A stretch of 64,000 nt of DNA from Nonomuraea sp. PA05 (GTDB lineage Bacteria > Actinomycetota > Actinomycetes > Streptosporangiales > Streptosporangiaceae), in the NCBI RefSeq assembly GCF_008086045.1, contig NZ_VSEY01000021.1, positions 1-64,000 on the forward strand. Reading direction: 5' to 3'. A program made the translations under genes and the position numbers. Numbering within the stretch: position 1 is the stretch's first letter; each line of letters opens with the position of its first letter. Positions 32,590-41,747 of this stretch are shown piece by piece. A model generated the notes under the pieces. That model ran no database searches. It had not been told where the DNA came from and saw only the letters and a program-made list of their open reading frames with translations.

Positions 32590-33779
32590 CAGGCGATCGG
32601 GATCTCGACGAGGCCCTCGATGAGAGTGCCCTCCGTACGCCGCAGCTCGTCCGCCGGCACCGCCAGCCGCAGCCCGGGGAACCTGCGCAGCAGGGTGCTC
32701 AGCGCGATCTCCAGCTCGACCCTGGCCAGCGCGGCGCCGATGCAGAAGTGCGGGCCCACGCTGAAGGTGATGTGCGGGTTGTCGGCACGGGCGATGTCGA
32801 GGTCGTCGGGCCGCTCGAACACCCGGCCGTCCCAGTTGGCCGCCTCCACCGCGGGGATGACCCCGGAACCCCGGGGTATCGTCACGCCGCCGACCTCGAT
32901 GTCCTCGGTGACGTAACGCAGCATCGACAGCGAGCCGCTCATCAGCTTCCAGCGCAACAGCTCCTCGACGGCGCCCGGCAGCAGCGACTCGTCGGCCCGC
33001 AGGCGTTCGAGCTGGTCGGGCTCCGACAGGAGCTTGGCCACGGTCAGGCCGAGCTGGCTGGCGGTGGTCTCGTACCCGACGAGCAGCAGCAGCCGGCACC
33101 ACCAGTGCAGCTCGTACTCGCTCAGCCGGGTGTCGTCCTCATCGTGCACCTGGATCAACGCGCTGACCAGGTCGTCGGCCGGCCGCTCGCGTTTGGCCGC
33201 GATCAGCGCGCTCATGTACGCGTTCAGCTCGCCCAGCGCGCCGTGGATCTCTTCCCTGGTGTATTTGCCGGTCGACAGGAAATGGTCGGTCCAGCGGCGG
33301 AAGCGGCCCTGCTCCTCCGGCGGCACGCCCAGCAGGTCGCAGATGACCCGGATGCTGAGCGGGAACGCCAGCGCCTCCGACACGCTCACCGGCGGCTTCT
33401 TCGCCGCCATCGCGTCGAGCAGCTCGTCGGTGATCTCCTGCACGCGGGGGCGCAGCCGCTCCACCCGGGTCGCGGTGAACGCCTTCATCACCAGCCGCCG
33501 CACCCTGGTGTGCTCCGGCGGGTCGGGGTCCATCTTCGGGTCCTGAAACATGCTGTTGTTCTTGGACACCTTCGGCGCGTCCGGGCGGTTCAGGTTACGG
33601 CTGACCCTCGGGTCGGTCAGCACGCTCCTGACGTCGTCGTACCGGGTCACCAGGTAGGCCTCGTCCCCGCTGGGGAGGATCACCCGCCACACGGGCTCGT
33701 CGTGGATGGTGCCCAGCTCCTTGGGGACGGCCAGCGGCCCCGGCCGGCGGAACGGGTAAGGAAGGGGGTTGGCGTTCAC
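32586..33779 (-). CDS. Cytochrome P450 (CYP105/107-like), first
   Basis: A 397-residue soluble P450. The I-helix LLLLVGYETTASQL carries the oxygen-activating acid/Thr pair near residue 245. The ExxR helix lies near 280. The heme loop FSVGPHFCIGAALAR near 345 gives the Cys ligand, and PRGSGVIPAVEAANWD lies near 295. GTG 33779 is preferred because it gives the family N-terminus (MNANPLPYPFRRPGPL) with a GAGAGGCAGG ribosome site. It is a tandem paralogue of the next P450 and likely oxidises the polyketide or its sugar. Confidence 0.93.
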   Translation of the reverse strand: MNANPLPYPFRRPGPLAVPKELGTIHDEPVWRVILPSGDEAYLVTRYDDVRSVLTDPRVSRNLNRPDAPKVSKNNSMFQDPKMDPDPPEHTRVRRLVMKAFTATRVERLRPRVQEITDELLDAMAAKKPPVSVSEALAFPLSIRVICDLLGVPPEEQGRFRRWTDHFLSTGKYTREEIHGALGELNAYMSALIAAKRERPADDLVSALIQVHDEDDTRLSEYELHWWCRLLLLVGYETTASQLGLTVAKLLSEPDQLERLRADESLLPGAVEELLRWKLMSGSLSMLRYVTEDIEVGGVTIPRGSGVIPAVEAANWDGRVFERPDDLDIARADNPHITFSVGPHFCIGAALARVELEIALSTLLRRFPGLRLAVPADELRRTEGTLIEGLVEIPIAW

Positions 33780-33802
33780 GGCTGCCTGCCTCTCTTGATG
33801 GT

Positions 33803-34945
33803 TCACCACGCGACGGGGACCTCGCGCAAGCCCAGGTCGAGCGGGCTGTCGTGGTGGCGTAGCGCGCTCGGGGGCACGGCCAGGCGCAGTGTCGGCACCC
33901 TGCGGATCAGCGCGTCCAGCGCCACCTGCAGCTCCAGCCTGGCCAGCGCCGCCCCCATGCAGAAGTGGGGGCCGGCGCTGAAGACGAGGTGCTGCTTGTT
34001 CTCCCGGGTGATGTCCAGGCGCATCGGGTCGGGAAAGACCGACTCGTCGAAGCCGGCCGACTCCAGCACCGGGATCAGCCCGGAGCCCCGGGGTATCGTC
34101 ACACCGCCGACCTCGATGTCGTCGGTGACGTAGCGCAGCATCGACAGCGAGTGGCCGGCGATCTGGCAGCGCAGCAGCTCCTCCACCGCCTCGGGGATCA
34201 GTGACGGGTCCTCGCGCAGCAACCCGAGCTGCTCCGGCCGGGTCAGCAGCAGGACCACGCTGCTGCCCAGCTGCGACGCGGTGGTCTCGAACCCTGCCAG
34301 CAGCAGGATCACGCACCACACGTGCAACTCGTGGGCGCTGAGCCGGCCGTCGTTCTCGTCGTGCACCCCGATCAGGGCGCTGATCAGGTCATCGCCCGGC
34401 TCGTGGCGCTTGGCCTCGATCAGCTCGCCCATGTACTGCCAGGCCTCCCCCAGCGAGCCGCGGAACCGCGCCTGGTCCTCCGGCGGCACCCCGAGCAGGC
34501 CGCAGATGACCTGGAGGGTGAGCGGCACTGCGTACGCCTCGTGCAGGTCCGCCGGCGGCTCCCGCTTGATCAGGTCGGTGACCAGGTCATCGGCGACCTG
34601 CCGCACGTGCGGGCGCAGCCCTTCGACGCGGGTGGCGGTGAACGCCTTGGCCATCAGCCGCCGCATGCGGGTGTGCTCGGGCGGGTCGCGGTCGATCTTG
34701 GGGTTCTGGAAGACCTTCGTCTTCTGCACCGTCATCCGCGCCGCTCCGGGCCTGTCCCGGTTGCGGCTCACGCGAGGGTCGGACAGCACCCGCCGGATGT
34801 CCTCGTACCGCGTCACGAGGAACGCCTCGTCGCCGCTGGGAAGCGTCGCCCGCACGACCGGCTCCTCACGCAGCGTGGCGAGCTCCTCCGGCGGCTCCGC
34901 GGTGGCGGGCCAGGAGAACGGGAACCTCAGCGGCGAGGATGTCAT
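33803..34945 (-). CDS. Cytochrome P450, second
   Basis: A 380-residue P450, first gene of the operon. The I-helix ILLLAGFETTASQLG is near residue 230, LIPEAVEELLRCQIAG holds the ExxR helix, and the heme loop FSAGPHFCMGAALARLE is near 330. ATG 34945 follows GGGGAGACGATCC; longer frames upstream (to 35164) run into the divergent promoter and lack homology. It is similar to the following P450 throughout (both have the MLRYVT.DIEVGGVTIPRGSG pattern), pointing to tandem duplication. Confidence 0.93.
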   Translation of the reverse strand: MTSSPLRFPFSWPATAEPPEELATLREEPVVRATLPSGDEAFLVTRYEDIRRVLSDPRVSRNRDRPGAARMTVQKTKVFQNPKIDRDPPEHTRMRRLMAKAFTATRVEGLRPHVRQVADDLVTDLIKREPPADLHEAYAVPLTLQVICGLLGVPPEDQARFRGSLGEAWQYMGELIEAKRHEPGDDLISALIGVHDENDGRLSAHELHVWCVILLLAGFETTASQLGSSVVLLLTRPEQLGLLREDPSLIPEAVEELLRCQIAGHSLSMLRYVTDDIEVGGVTIPRGSGLIPVLESAGFDESVFPDPMRLDITRENKQHLVFSAGPHFCMGAALARLELQVALDALIRRVPTLRLAVPPSALRHHDSPLDLGLREVPVAW

Positions 34946-35141
34946 GGATCGTCTCCCCATCAACGACGGCATCCGGCGACGGATCATCGGCCCCATCGTC
35001 ATGCGGGCTGCTTGAGGCCGGGCCGAGAAGCGCTGGAGGTGCCGCCCGTCGCCTCCAGCCATCCTCGAACAGGCCCTGAGATCGTGGGCGCGACCATGCA
35101 TGCAGTCGTGGCATGCAGTCGTGACTGAGGGAAGGTGGCCC
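34946..35141. promoter_or_regulatory. Divergent promoter region, P450 operon / glycosyltransferase
   Basis: A 196-bp interval between divergent starts. No sharp palindrome stands out. A short duplication of TGCAGTCGTG/GCATGCAGTC occurs just left of the glycosyltransferase ribosome site (GAGGGAAGG). Confidence 0.4.
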
Positions 35142-36323
35142 ATGCGCGTCTTGTTCGTCACCACGAGCTGGGGCTCGCACTACTACCATCTCGTCCCCCT
35201 CGTCTGGGCGATGCGCGCCTCCGGCCACGAGGTGTACGTGAGCAGCGAGCCCTCCTTCGCCGACACGATCGTGCGTTCGGGGGCCACCGCCGTTCCGACC
35301 AGCCGGGACATCGACCAGGGCGAGCTGATGAAGCGGGTGATCGCGGACCCGCCGGACTGGCCGCGGACCGCGCCGGAAGGGGTGACCCAGCAGGAGTGGG
35401 ACAGTAGCTGGCGGGACGTCTCCAGGCGGGCCTTCCCGATGTTCGCCGCGCTCGCCGGCGAGCTGGCCGACGACGTGTTGCGGCAGGCTCGCGCGTTGCG
35501 GCCCGACCTGATCGTGTACGAGCCGACCAGCTTCGTGGCTCCGCTGGTCGGGGCGGCGATGGGCATTCCAGCGGTTCGCCACGTGCTGGGCGTGGACGTC
35601 ATCTACATGGCGCGCAACATCGTGCCGCCGGTGCTGCGCCCGCTGGCGGAGCGGCTCGGCGTCGGCGACGTCGACATCCTCGGCCTGGCCACGATCGACA
35701 ACTGCCCGCCGAGCATGCAGTTGCCGTCGCGGGTGAACAGGATCAGGACCCGTTTCGTGCCGTACAACGGGTCAGGCGCGATGCCGGACTGGCTGGTCGA
35801 GGCGGAGCCGCCGCTGCGGGTCGGGGTGAGCTGGGGCCTGTGCGCGTCGGACCGGGGACGCGGTTTCCTGGTGCCTGAGCTGGTCAAGGCCCTGTCCGAG
35901 CTGGACGTCGAAGTGGTCGTGACGCTCTCGGCCGCCGACCGCAAGAACCTGCCGGAGGGCGGGCTGCCGGGCAACGCCCGTGTGGTGGAGTCGCTGCCGC
36001 TGCACATGCTGATGCCGTCGTGCGGCGCGATGCTGCACCAGAGCGGCATCAGCACGATGCTGACAGCGCTCAGCTACGGCGTGCCGCAACTCGTCCTGCC
36101 GCAGATGCCGGACGAGCTGATGGAGTCGCGGCCGCTCATCGCCTCCGGGGCCGGCCTCGCGGTGTCGCCGGACGCCGATCCGGACGTCATCGCCGAACGC
36201 ACGGCCGAGCTGGTCACCAAGCCCTCCTACCGCGAGGCCGCGCTTCGGCTGCGGGAGGAGATCCAGCAGCAGCCCTCCCCGACCGAGACCGTCAAGGAGC
36301 TCGAAGCCTTCGTCCGCGCTTGA
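35142..36323 (+). CDS. Glycosyltransferase, GT1 (EryCIII/activator-dependent type)
   Basis: A 393-residue GT-B transferase that attaches an activated deoxy- or amino-sugar to an aglycone. The N-terminal SWGSHYYHLVPLVWAMRASG has the conserved His near residue 13. The C-terminal donor site usually reads HHGGxGT and then DQ; here it reads LHQSGISTM (about 306) and PQMPDELMES, so key residues are changed. This is the variant seen in antibiotic glycosyltransferases of the DesVII/EryCIII kind, which often need a P450-like activator. Start ATG 35142, after GAGGGAAGG, is preferred over 35100. It is followed by an O-methyltransferase. Confidence 0.9.
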   Translation: MRVLFVTTSWGSHYYHLVPLVWAMRASGHEVYVSSEPSFADTIVRSGATAVPTSRDIDQGELMKRVIADPPDWPRTAPEGVTQQEWDSSWRDVSRRAFPMFAALAGELADDVLRQARALRPDLIVYEPTSFVAPLVGAAMGIPAVRHVLGVDVIYMARNIVPPVLRPLAERLGVGDVDILGLATIDNCPPSMQLPSRVNRIRTRFVPYNGSGAMPDWLVEAEPPLRVGVSWGLCASDRGRGFLVPELVKALSELDVEVVVTLSAADRKNLPEGGLPGNARVVESLPLHMLMPSCGAMLHQSGISTMLTALSYGVPQLVLPQMPDELMESRPLIASGAGLAVSPDADPDVIAERTAELVTKPSYREAALRLREEIQQQPSPTETVKELEAFVRA

Positions 36324-36363
36324 AGCCAACGCCGCGGATCCGCAAGCCTCAGAACCGGAAAGG

Positions 36364-37398
36364 GTGTCAGCTTTGATCGAATCAACCCAGCAGGCCGTCT
36401 CCCCTGCCGAAGCGGTCTTCCGCCTGTCCAACGGCATGTCCGTCGCTGCGATCGTGCTGGCGGCGGCCCGGTTGCGGATCGCCGACGCGGTCGGCGCCGG
36501 GCCGGAGACCGTGGCGCAGATCGCGGCCAAGCTGGATGCCAATCCGGACGCGCTGACCAGGATGCTCCGCGCGCTGGCCGCGTTCGGCATCTTCCGCCAG
36601 GTGAACCCCACCACGTACGTCCATACCGACATGTCCTTGGCCATGCGGACCGACCACCCGGACAGGCTGCACGACAGGCTGATGACCGGCGGCGACTGGG
36701 GCTGGACGATGTGGGGCAAGCTGCCCGAGGCCATCCGCACCGGAGAGTGCGCCTTCGACAAGGTGTACGGCACCGACTTCTTCTCCTACCTCGACGCCGA
36801 TCCGGCGGCCCAGGACATGATCTACTCCGGGGTGACGGCCTGGTCGGACCAGATGTTGCCGAGCATCGTGGACGCGCTGGACCTCAACGGGGTGCGCACG
36901 TTCGCCGACATGGGAGGCGGCAAGGGCGCGCTCCTGCGGATGGTGCTCCAGCGCTACCCGGACATCGAAGGGCTGCTCTACGAGGACGAGCGGACGCTGC
37001 GGGTGGTGCTGGACGACCTCAGAACGGGCGAGCTGGCCAACCGGTGCCGGCTGGCGTCCGGAGACTTCTTCGAGAAGGTCGAGCACGCGGCCGACCTCTA
37101 CCTGTTCAAGCTCACCCTGCACATGTACGACGACGAGAAGGTCGCCGCCGCGCTACGCAACTGCGCGCAGGCGGCGGCGCCGGGCGCCAGGGTCGTCATC
37201 GCCGACCCGCTCCTGACCGATCCTCCGGTGCACCCGTTCGCCTCCAGCATGGACCTGCACATGTTGCTGGTCATGGGCGGGCGTGAGCGGACAGAAGGCG
37301 ACTACAAGGCCGTGTTCGAGCGGGCCGGGCTGCGCTTCCGCGGAGTGACGCCGACCGACAGCGTGCTGCACCTCGCCGAGGGTGAGGTCGTCGCCTGA
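36364..37398 (+). CDS. SAM-dependent O-methyltransferase, polyketide tailoring
   Basis: A 341-344 residue class I methyltransferase of the DnrK/TcmN-C type. The N-terminal helical dimerisation domain (residues 10-100) is followed by a SAM-binding DMGGGKGALLRM near 185. LHMYDDEK near 250 is at the place of the catalytic His motif, and IADPLLTD near 285. GTG 36364 touches the ribosome site GGAAAGG, so the in-frame TTG 36373, nine bases after it, may be the real start. It is 40 bp after the glycosyltransferase; the pair probably forms an operon. Confidence 0.9.
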   Translation: MSALIESTQQAVSPAEAVFRLSNGMSVAAIVLAAARLRIADAVGAGPETVAQIAAKLDANPDALTRMLRALAAFGIFRQVNPTTYVHTDMSLAMRTDHPDRLHDRLMTGGDWGWTMWGKLPEAIRTGECAFDKVYGTDFFSYLDADPAAQDMIYSGVTAWSDQMLPSIVDALDLNGVRTFADMGGGKGALLRMVLQRYPDIEGLLYEDERTLRVVLDDLRTGELANRCRLASGDFFEKVEHAADLYLFKLTLHMYDDEKVAAALRNCAQAAAPGARVVIADPLLTDPPVHPFASSMDLHMLLVMGGRERTEGDYKAVFERAGLRFRGVTPTDSVLHLAEGEVVA

Positions 37399-37414
37399 TC
37401 CGGCGCGCATGACG

Positions 37415-37453
37415 TGGCCGGCCGCCGGTTTCCCCGTGACCGGCGGCCGGCCA
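37415..37453. terminator. Bidirectional terminator
   Basis: A perfect 15-bp stem TGGCCGGCCGCCGGT with a 9-base loop lies between the convergent methyltransferase and SDR genes. Confidence 0.82.
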
Positions 37454-37481
37454 TCGCCGTTTCCGGCTCAGCAGCGGTCTC

Positions 37482-38177
37482 TCACCAGGGGATCTGGCGG
37501 CGGCCTCGGAGGAAGGCGCCCGTGGGGCCGTCCTCCGGCAGGGTGGCGGCCCAGGCGATGTCCGCCGCCGCCTCCTCGGGAGTGCGTTCCGCGCTCGGGT
37601 ACATGCGGGTGCGTACCTTGCCGGGGTTCACGGCGTTCACCAGCACGCCGCGGTCGCGTACGACCTGGGCGAGCAGCACCGTGACGGCGTTGAGCGCGGC
37701 CTTCGAGACCGCGTAGGCGGGCGCGCCGGCGAACAGCCCGTTGCTGAACGCCCCCACGCCGCTCGACACCATGACGATCCGGCCCCAGCCGCGTTCGAGC
37801 ATGCCGGGCAGGAACGCCTGGCTCACCCGCCAGGCGCCGAGCGTGTTGACCCGCAGGTGCGACTCCACCAGGTCGAGCGGCACCGAGTCGGGGGCCGTCC
37901 CGCCGTCGGCCAGGATGCCGGCGTTGTTGACCAGGATGTCCACCGTTCCCACCTGGTTCAGGCAGTCGCGCACGCTCTTGTCGTCGGTGACGTCGAGCAC
38001 GGCGGCGAGCGTGCCGCCGCCCAGGTCGGCGGCGGCACGCTCGGCGGCCTCCTCGTCGCGTCCGGCCACGACGACCCGGTGTCCCCGCGCGAGGAGAGCG
38101 GCGCAGACCGCCCGGCCGAGGCCGCGATTGGCCCCCGTCACCAGGGCGGTCCTGCGTACGGCTGTGCCCGTGCTCAC
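37482..38177 (-). CDS. Short-chain dehydrogenase/reductase
   Basis: A 231-residue classical SDR. The cofactor motif TGANRGLG (about residue 14) suggests NADP(H). NNAG is near 86 and the active-site Ser and Tyr-x3-Lys are in VMVSSGVGAF and YAVSKAALNAV (about 135-155). GTG 38177 overlaps the transporter stop (GTGA), so it is the last gene of the accDA-accB-accC-radical SAM-transporter-SDR operon. It could reduce the polyketide or a sugar intermediate. It is not one of the two paralogous ketoreductases near 61-63 kb. Confidence 0.88.
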   Translation of the reverse strand: MSTGTAVRRTALVTGANRGLGRAVCAALLARGHRVVVAGRDEEAAERAAADLGGGTLAAVLDVTDDKSVRDCLNQVGTVDILVNNAGILADGGTAPDSVPLDLVESHLRVNTLGAWRVSQAFLPGMLERGWGRIVMVSSGVGAFSNGLFAGAPAYAVSKAALNAVTVLLAQVVRDRGVLVNAVNPGKVRTRMYPSAERTPEEAAADIAWAATLPEDGPTGAFLRGRRQIPW

Positions 38178-39670
38178 GCCGAGCCCGCCGGGTTGGCGAC
38201 GGGCTGCTCCGCCTCCGCGGCCTGGGTGGCTGCGGGGGTGAAGCGCAGGCGACGTCCGAAGCCGCCCACCAGGAGCCCCGCGCAGACGGCGAGCGCGCCG
38301 ACGCCCAGGTAGTAGTACTGGTCCGGCATGACCTCCGCGAGGTGCACGACCTGGCTGCTCAAACCGGCGCCCAGGGCGCTGAAGAGCCAGACCAGCCCGA
38401 TCGTCCGTCCGATGAACGTCGAGGAGGTGACCTCGGCGGCGGCCGCGATGCCCACCGGCCCGATGATGACCTCGCCGCAGGCGATCAGGAAGAAGACCGA
38501 CAGCAGCCACAGGGGCGACACGGTGTTCCCGCCTTCCGCCCCCGCTGCGGCGCCCGACATGAGGACGAACCCGCTACCGGCCAGGACCAGCGCGATGCCG
38601 AACTTGACCGCCGAACCGATCTTGGCGTCGTAGCGCACCCACAACCAGGCGAACAGCGGCGCGGTGACCAGGATGAAGAACGGCATCGCGGACTGGAACC
38701 AGCTCCCCGGCAGCACGAAGCCGAACAGGTCGCGCTCGGTGGAGTTCTTGGCGAACAGGTTGAGCATCGATCCGGCCTGCCCCGCCAGCATCCAGAACAG
38801 CGAGAACGACAGCAGCAGCCAGAAGAACGCGCGCAGCCGCCGCCGGCCGCCGTCCTCCAGCGCGGGGTTGCGCGACAACACCCGGAAGTACAGGAACGGC
38901 ACGGTCAGCGCGACGAGCCCGAAGATCCCGATGAGGTGCATCGGGACAAAGGTGCCCGCCAGGACATCCGCCGTGATGAGCACCGCGAGGACCACGACGG
39001 CCGCACCTGCCCGGCGGAACACCTTCGCCCGCTCCGCGTCGGAGGCCGGATGCGGTGCGCTCCGGCCCACGTCGCCGAAGTGCCGGCGGCCCATCGCGAA
39101 CTGCGCGACGCCGAGCGTCATGCCGACGCCCGCGGCCGCGAAGCCCCAGTGCCAGCCCATGGTCTCCCCGAGGAAGCCCACCACCAGGGGCGCGATCAGC
39201 GCGCTGATCTGGATGCTGACGTAGAGGATGGAGAAGGCGGCCTCGCGCCTGGCCCGCTCCCCCGCCCCGAAGAAACCGCTGATCAACGCGAACATGTTGG
39301 GTTTGAGCAGACCCGTGCCCAGCGCGATGAGCATGAGGCCGGTGTAGGACGCCACGTCTCCGGGGATGGCCATGCTGTAGTGGCCGAGCGCGATCAGCAC
39401 GCCGCCCCACAACACCGCCCGCCAGGCGCCGAGCACCCGGTCACCGAGCCAGCCGCCGGGCAGCGACAGTACGAAGACCAGGCCGATGTAGGCGCCGAAC
39501 AGCGCCGAAGCCTGGGCCACGGGCAGCCCCAGGCCGCCTTCGCTGCGGTCGGAGGCGGCGTACAGGGTGAGGATGGCCATCATCCCGTAGAAGCTGAACC
39601 GCTCCCAGATGTCGGTGAGGAAGATGGTCGTGAACCATCGCGGATAGCCGAAGGCCGGCTTCGCAGTCAT
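38174..39670 (-). CDS. POT/PTR-family transporter
   Basis: A 498-residue membrane protein with about 14 hydrophobic helices. WERFSFYGMMAIL near residue 22 is the PTR2 signature that includes ExxER-like residues, and GGWLGDRVLGAWRAVLWGG near 73 is the conserved loop. POT carriers import di- and tripeptides with protons; some relatives move other compounds. In this operon it may handle a precursor or the product. The gene starts 46 bp after the radical SAM stop. Confidence 0.87.
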   Translation of the reverse strand: MTAKPAFGYPRWFTTIFLTDIWERFSFYGMMAILTLYAASDRSEGGLGLPVAQASALFGAYIGLVFVLSLPGGWLGDRVLGAWRAVLWGGVLIALGHYSMAIPGDVASYTGLMLIALGTGLLKPNMFALISGFFGAGERARREAAFSILYVSIQISALIAPLVVGFLGETMGWHWGFAAAGVGMTLGVAQFAMGRRHFGDVGRSAPHPASDAERAKVFRRAGAAVVVLAVLITADVLAGTFVPMHLIGIFGLVALTVPFLYFRVLSRNPALEDGGRRRLRAFFWLLLSFSLFWMLAGQAGSMLNLFAKNSTERDLFGFVLPGSWFQSAMPFFILVTAPLFAWLWVRYDAKIGSAVKFGIALVLAGSGFVLMSGAAAGAEGGNTVSPLWLLSVFFLIACGEVIIGPVGIAAAAEVTSSTFIGRTIGLVWLFSALGAGLSSQVVHLAEVMPDQYYYLGVGALAVCAGLLVGGFGRRLRFTPAATQAAEAEQPVANPAGSA

Positions 39671-39716
39671 GTCGCCCTCCAGGCGGCGTCGAAGGGATCT
39701 TTGTGGCGTCAGCGGC

Positions 39717-41747
39717 TCACGAGCAGCCGCCGTGCTCCCGGAGGATGGGCAGCAAACGGCTGGGCTCGGTGGGGCCCAGGGCCGGGTCGCCGCCGTCGTC
39801 CACCGCGCCTTCGTCGGTCGTGGCGGCCTTCACGGCCGTCACCTGGTCCAGGAGCATGCCCATGAAGTAGACGATCTCCTCGTGGTTCGTCGTCTCGGCG
39901 AAGCTCTCGAACCCGGTCTTGTAGTAGAGGTCCACCGTGGTCGGCGTGGGCGACAGGTCAGGGACCCGGTCCGCGCGCAGCTCGGCGACGATCTCCGGCA
40001 CGGGATAGAGCAGCTCGACGCCCGCCCGCACGTGGTACTGCTCCCCGTCCACCTCCACCAGAGGCAGCGGCGCGCCCTCCTGCCGCTCCCCCTCCTTGCG
40101 GTAGATCGGCATGGTGAGGAGGTCGTACCGGAAGATCTCGTCGAGCACGGGAGCCACCTCGGCGGGCAGGGTGGGGCTCATCGACTCCGTCCACCACTGG
40201 CGCAGCAGTTCGCGGGCGTCCGCGCTGCCGTACAGGTAGCCGAGTGCGGGGCCGTACGCCTGCTGATCCGCGGCGGCCAGCGTCTGGGCGGTCAGCAGCG
40301 GCACGGCGCGCGGGTCGTCGCACTTCTCGACCCACGACTCCCAGTCGCGCAGGATCTGCGACTGCGTGAGCCCCGCCAGTTGCAGCGCCGGCACCCACGT
40401 GTGGCGCAGCACCATGTACTCCGCCATGAGCCGGGCCCAGAACAGGAACCGCTGCATGCGCTCGTTCTCGTCGAACGTCATCGTGTCGTGGCTGAGGACG
40501 TATTCGAAGTCGTCCGTGTCGCCGCGGATGGAGACGATGCCGTACTCCGCCTTCTTCTCGGAGTACTGCGTGTTGGGCAGCAGCAGGAGCGGATACACGG
40601 CGATGCGCGACACCTTGCGCGCCAGCCGGTCGTAGCCCTCGAAGAAGGTCTCGATGGTCTCCCCCGGCGCGCCCCAGAGCAGCTCGGCGTAGCACTCGAG
40701 CCCTTCCTCGCTCAGCCAGGCGACCAGGTCCTCCCACGCGTTGACCTTCATGTTCTTTCTGTTCATCTCGCGCAAGGCCGTGTCGTTCAGCGTCTGCAGG
40801 GCGAGGGTGAAGGAGCTGCGCAGCCCGGCCTGCTTCATCTTGCGCACGATCGAGTAGAAGACCTTCGACTTGTTCTTGGCCCACGAGCTCTCCAGGGCCC
40901 TGGGATATCCGTACTGCTCGCGGATCTCGAGCAGGTCGTCCACGAACTCCTCATCGATGGGCAGCAGCCCGAAGTTGGCGTCGCACAACGCGATCGTGTG
41001 CACCTGGAGCTTGGCCAGCAGCTCCAGTTCGGCCCGCAGCCGCTCCCGGGAGAACGCCCGCACCCGCTGGCCGGTCGCGCCTCCCCAGTAGCAGAAGGAG
41101 CACTTGTACGGGCAGCCGCGGTTGGTCTCCATCAACGCCACGTCATAGCGGAACCGGCCTTCGGCGTCGGTCAGCTCGATGGCCCCCGTGAGCATGGGCG
41201 ACGGAATGATGTCGAGGTCGCTGATCCGCTCCCGCTCCGCGGTCGTCACCGTGGCGCCTGCGAGATCACGGAAGGAGATGCCCTCCACCTCGTGGAGATC
41301 GTGCCGCGAGCGGCCGTCGAGGTAGACGTTCAGCAGGTCGCGGAAGACCAGCTCACCCTCTCCGTTGACGATGACGTCGACCTCGGGGAACATGCCGAAG
41401 ACCCGGTCGGCCTGGTTGGCGACGTGGGTGCCGCCGAAGACGACCCAGCCGTCGGGGTTGAGCTGCTTGAACGTCTCGGCCAGCGTGCCGAAGGCGCGGT
41501 AGTTCCAGCCCAGCACCGAGCAGGCCAGGATGTCCGGCATGCTGTCCTTGAACAGGTCGGCGGCCATCATGGGGAGCGTCACAGCGCCCCGGTAGTTGCA
41601 GATCCTGATGTCCGCCCCGGCCACGATCCGGGGGTCGGTGTAGGCGGTGGACTTGAGGTATCCGGCCGCCAGGGGCATGGACTCGAAGGGCATGTCCCAG
41701 ACGCCTTGTTGCAGAATGCTGACGATGATCCGGCCGTCGGCGGTCAT
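39717..41747 (-). CDS. Cobalamin-binding radical SAM enzyme
   Basis: A 676-residue protein. The N-terminal B12-binding (Rossmann) domain spans residues 1-150 (VVFGGTHVANQAD near 102, NGEGELVFRDLL near 128). A radical SAM TIM-barrel with TNRGCPYKCSFCYW (Cys-x3-Cys-x2-Cys near 212-219) is followed by a C-terminal domain of about 230 residues. This is the class B architecture that methylates unreactive carbons or catalyses rearrangements. It is coupled to accC (ATGA) and followed by a transporter. It is an unusual component for a type II polyketide cluster; its substrate is unknown. Start ATG 41747; longer frames upstream are shadows of accC. Confidence 0.9.
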   Translation of the reverse strand: MTADGRIIVSILQQGVWDMPFESMPLAAGYLKSTAYTDPRIVAGADIRICNYRGAVTLPMMAADLFKDSMPDILACSVLGWNYRAFGTLAETFKQLNPDGWVVFGGTHVANQADRVFGMFPEVDVIVNGEGELVFRDLLNVYLDGRSRHDLHEVEGISFRDLAGATVTTAERERISDLDIIPSPMLTGAIELTDAEGRFRYDVALMETNRGCPYKCSFCYWGGATGQRVRAFSRERLRAELELLAKLQVHTIALCDANFGLLPIDEEFVDDLLEIREQYGYPRALESSWAKNKSKVFYSIVRKMKQAGLRSSFTLALQTLNDTALREMNRKNMKVNAWEDLVAWLSEEGLECYAELLWGAPGETIETFFEGYDRLARKVSRIAVYPLLLLPNTQYSEKKAEYGIVSIRGDTDDFEYVLSHDTMTFDENERMQRFLFWARLMAEYMVLRHTWVPALQLAGLTQSQILRDWESWVEKCDDPRAVPLLTAQTLAAADQQAYGPALGYLYGSADARELLRQWWTESMSPTLPAEVAPVLDEIFRYDLLTMPIYRKEGERQEGAPLPLVEVDGEQYHVRAGVELLYPVPEIVAELRADRVPDLSPTPTTVDLYYKTGFESFAETTNHEEIVYFMGMLLDQVTAVKAATTDEGAVDDGGDPALGPTEPSRLLPILREHGGCS

